Source: Enoplosus armatus | Lineage: Eukaryota; Chordata; Actinopteri; Centrarchiformes; Enoplosidae | DNA length: 64,000 nucleotides | Direction of reading: 5' to 3' | NCBI RefSeq assembly: GCF_043641665.1 | Contig: NC_092199.1 | Coordinates: 19,906,860-19,970,859, forward strand | Shown: one piece after another, positions 60,989 through 64,000 of the stretch | Numbering within the stretch: position 1 is the stretch's first letter | Layout: the number at the start of each line of letters is the position of its first letter | The notes under the pieces: model-generated | What the model saw: only the letters and a program-made list of their open reading frames with translations | Databases searched by the model: none | Told to the model about the DNA's origin: nothing | Made by a program: the position numbers and the translations under genes

Positions 60989-63070
60989 GTATCGGCGGAG
61001 AGGCCGACACGCTTCGGACGCCTGCGTGACTCCACGTGTGTGTGTGTGTGTGTGTGTGGTAGTAGCATCAATTAGTTTTAATGAGAAGGAGAGCACGCTT
61101 CCCTCCTGACTGTGTGTGTGTGTGTATTAACAAACCCTTGTTCAAGTCCTTTACCAAGCAGCACGAAGCACTCTGCTGGAGATTGCAATCTACTCAAACG
61201 AGCATGCACTTTGATGACTTCAGCACAGTCGCATCGGCATGTCAAACAAGCACCGAGCTAAACGTCGAGCGTTTATTGCAGGCCTTTTGCGTTCCTCCTC
61301 CACCGCTAAAAGGTTTGTGACGACGGCACGAACCGAACATTCGGCCCGTAAGCGGCCAAAGATGCACTCGACGATGTCAGCACCCGACCGCGTCCCCAGA
61401 TCCTTCAAATGGCCGACCTTCCTGTTGATGAAACTCACCACAGCTCACAAGATGGAAGGCCGTAACTGGGCACAATGATAAAACCAGGAAGTGCATCTTT
61501 TAACTTTTTAGAGTTTAGATCAGAGGCTTTCTTTTCTTTTTTTTTTGCTAAATCTGAAGCTACAAGCTAAAACTTCAACTTTTATCTGTTGGATTTATTA
61601 GTTATATTCCATTAAGAAGTACAACTTTTGTGTTGTCGCTTGGAGAGTGATTGGACCACTTGACCATCTGCTTGGAGCAAAATTCATTTATTAACAGCTT
61701 ATTAACACTTACAGCTGCAGATTTGATGGATTATAAACCCTTTTACCAATAATTTATTAACCCCAGGATCATTTATTAACGATTACCAACATTTATAACT
61801 GCATTACAACCAAATGTGAAAGGATAAACCCATGTTTTTGTTTTGTTTTAATGCCTTATGACTGACCTATAAAGCATTAGTGACTGATTTATTATCCATT
61901 AATTAACAGGTGACTTATTAGAAAGTGGCACCAATACAAAAAAAAGACATTTTCTCTCTGAGGAGAAGTCCACTCAACTCTTTCAGTACCTGCTTCCTGT
62001 TGTTCCTCCTTGATGTTTTCCACATTTCTTAGTACTTATTTGTATTTCCTTGCGCAGAGAATGTTATTTACATTTCTGGGACGTCGTGCGCATTTCAGAA
62101 AAAATCTGAAAGCGTTGTTTTGAAAAGGCCGGTTGTCTTTAAGAAGAGGTGTATCCACGTATGTATATATCATGGACCGAAGTGAACAAGGGAGCCCTGT
62201 TGGAGACCTCCGCCTCCCCCAGTGTTCAGGCCTAACCCCCCCCCGCAGCGCCCCTACCTCTGCGCTGTTAGTCTTCTGGTGCTCAACATGTTACTCACTC
62301 TCTCTATATCATTCCCTGGCAGCGCATCTAGCGTTTTTCTGAGACTTGAGGCTTTTCTTTTTTTCTTTTTTTTTTCTGTTTGCCCCCTTGAGCTTCCAGT
62401 AAACATGTTGCGTAAAGAAGACGGCGGGCTGCAGCCAGCCGGTTTACACTACCTCTGCAGGAGGACGGGAGCGCCGTTTATTGAGATGAACAGCAGCTGT
62501 ATTTGGGTCCGCCCTTTTTTTATTTTCTTCAGAAGCGGCGAAGTGTGTTTTGAGTTTGAGCTCATACTTGTGTGTGTGCGTGGGCGTACCTGTGTGTGTG
62601 TGTGTGTGTGTGTTTGTACCTAACTCCCCCTGCTTTAACGGGCCTGTACAGCTCCGGTCAGCCACCTACAAAAGCTCTGTGACAGGACCAGGCTGTTGCG
62701 TCCCCCTCGCCTGCAGCATTAACCCCTCACCTTTTTAAAGCTTTACGTCCCCTCACACAACACTCCCGGCAACTGTTTCAACCTCTGTCCCGTCATATTT
62801 GGAAACTATGCCCCCCCCCCCGTAACTTCCAAATCAGCCACTTAAAAAGCGGAAGTGTGCACAGCTTGCGGATTTCCTGTAATTCTGCCACCTCAATCTC
62901 CCGGTGACATCAGATTGACTTAAAGACTACATGGAAACACATAGAGACGTGCAAATCCACACACGAGCCACTCAGAGTGTGTGTGTGGATTGCAGAGAGG
63001 GAAGGGGTTAAACATGAGCAGGTGGGAGGAAATGGCATTTAGGACAGCACTGTGCACGAAGCTGTGTGTG

Positions 63071-63117
<47 letters not shown>

Positions 63118-63258
63118 GTTTGTGTGTGTGTGTGTGTGTGTTTGTGTGTATTGCCAGGTCATTGAGTTGCACAGAAAGGGCCTGGTGCTGTGATTGAAAC
63201 CAGGGTCTGTTCCTGCCTGTCACATGTTTGGATACAAAAAGAGAATCTTATACCTCTG

Positions 63259-63308
<50 letters not shown>

Positions 63309-64000
63309 AACCTTTACCACCTCCCTCCCCTGGCTCCGTTAGATAGCCACTCTTAGCCCCTCCAATCAAAGCTGCGTTCGCTATCAGCCCGGCCAAACGG
63401 GATGCAAAGTGGCGGTGTCGCACCCCACGCAGCAAGTGTCGCGCAAGGTGTCCGTGACAGACCGACAGGGCCGTGTGTGAACAGCGCTGGTCACATAGGG
63501 AACATACATTGTGTGCAACGTGCATTCAGGCTGTTCATAAACACAACACGGGTCCCCCCCCGCCCCCCCCGTGTTTCTCCCACTCTCTGTGCACTGTGCA
63601 TGTATTAGTTGGTCATGTATGTATGTATGTATTAACATGATTAAGCACATTTATTTGGTCAAATGCACCATGTAAGCCCACCGAACCAGCAAGAAGACAA
63701 GATGTGTAGGACCTAGGACTTGGCTCTCACGTTCATGGTTTTGGGCCACCGAGAAAGTCTCAAATAATCACCAAAGTCATTGTGGAGATCTGGAAACACA
63801 GTGACAAGAAGACAAAAGAAGTCAGACTGGCTTTCAGGTTCAACTTTGACCCACTGTACTCAGTTTTCCACGTTAAATGAGGGATCATTGGTGACATTTT
63901 GGATAGTTTCAGCCAAATAAAGTGTCTTAGATAATCTGGATAAACCCCTTGGCTTGTTTACAACCTGCCTGATCATCGGACTTGTTTTTTTTGGTGACGT
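60989..64000 (+). other. myocd: myocd intron 3 (5' part, runs off the window)
   Basis: No following myocd exon (acidic, Asp-Ser-rich segment) was recognised before the window ends. Simple repeats are frequent: (TG)n 61036-61058, 62591-62612 and 63063-63150 (compound with gtat), (CA)n 63263-63306 and (gtat)n near 63616-63632. An open region at 61220-61480 encodes basic peptides on both strands but no recognisable domain. Confidence 0.75.
61660..61930. repeat. AT-rich repeat with recurring 'ttattaac' words
   Basis: Words of the type tttattaac, cttattaacac, atttattaacgatt and taattaacag recur at irregular spacing over about 270 bp, along with catttataactgcattacaacc. This pattern resembles a known class of teleost dispersed repeat. 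It is non-coding, and the limits are approximate. Confidence 0.4.

Noticed and set aside
61220..61478. Open frames on both strands, minus strand with 'ECIFGRLRAE', considered as a Harbinger transposase piece
   Set aside because: The resemblance is limited to a few residues, and no catalytic or flanking transposase blocks or terminal repeats were seen.

Overview
The window looks like nuclear DNA of a bony fish, most likely a percomorph teleost. The evidence is dense (CA)n/(TG)n microsatellites, long poly-G/poly-C runs, a 5'-truncated L2-type LINE, a tRNA-derived SINE remnant, teleost-style MITE ends, spliced genes with GT-AG introns, and no bacterial-type gene layout. The only gene I can name is the 5' part of myocardin (myocd), on the + strand, in the last fifth of the window. 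Myocardin is the heart and smooth-muscle coactivator of serum response factor (SRF).

Layout. Positions 1-50,500 are essentially non-coding: unique DNA, simple repeats and decayed mobile elements. Landmarks are a hAT-like MITE end (8.4 kb), a second MITE end (20.0 kb), an unassigned candidate first exon (22.1 kb), an L2 fragment on the minus strand (22.8-23.9 kb), an AT-rich repeat-poor zone with MEF2, TEAD and FOX consensus motifs (about 28-31 kb), a degenerate 'gacttgggac' minisatellite (31.3 kb), a foldback element (34.8-35.0 kb), a 44-bp palindrome (38.2 kb) and a SINE remnant (40.5 kb). A GC-rich stretch with GC boxes and nested inverted repeats (50.56-51.14 kb) precedes the myocd start codon at 51,144.

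Three coding exons of myocd can be placed to the base: 51,144-51,198 (N-terminal leader), 55,906-55,971 (RPEL motif 1) and 60,833-60,988 (RPEL motif 3). All have consensus GT-AG boundaries and compatible phases. The exon expected between the last two, which encodes the end of RPEL1, the linker and the degenerate RPEL2, was not found in the 4.86 kb available. The exons after RPEL3 (acidic segment, basic region, poly-Q, SAP domain, leucine zipper, activation domain) must lie beyond 64,000.

How it fits together: the 5' end of myocd sits beside a long apparent gene desert, which may hold its distal enhancers. I saw no previously undescribed protein system. The observations most worth checking are the missing RPEL2 exon, the (TG)n tract directly against the RPEL3-exon acceptor, the candidate distal enhancer zone and the orphan exon-like ORF at 22.1 kb. 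All calls were made by eye, without alignment or database searches.
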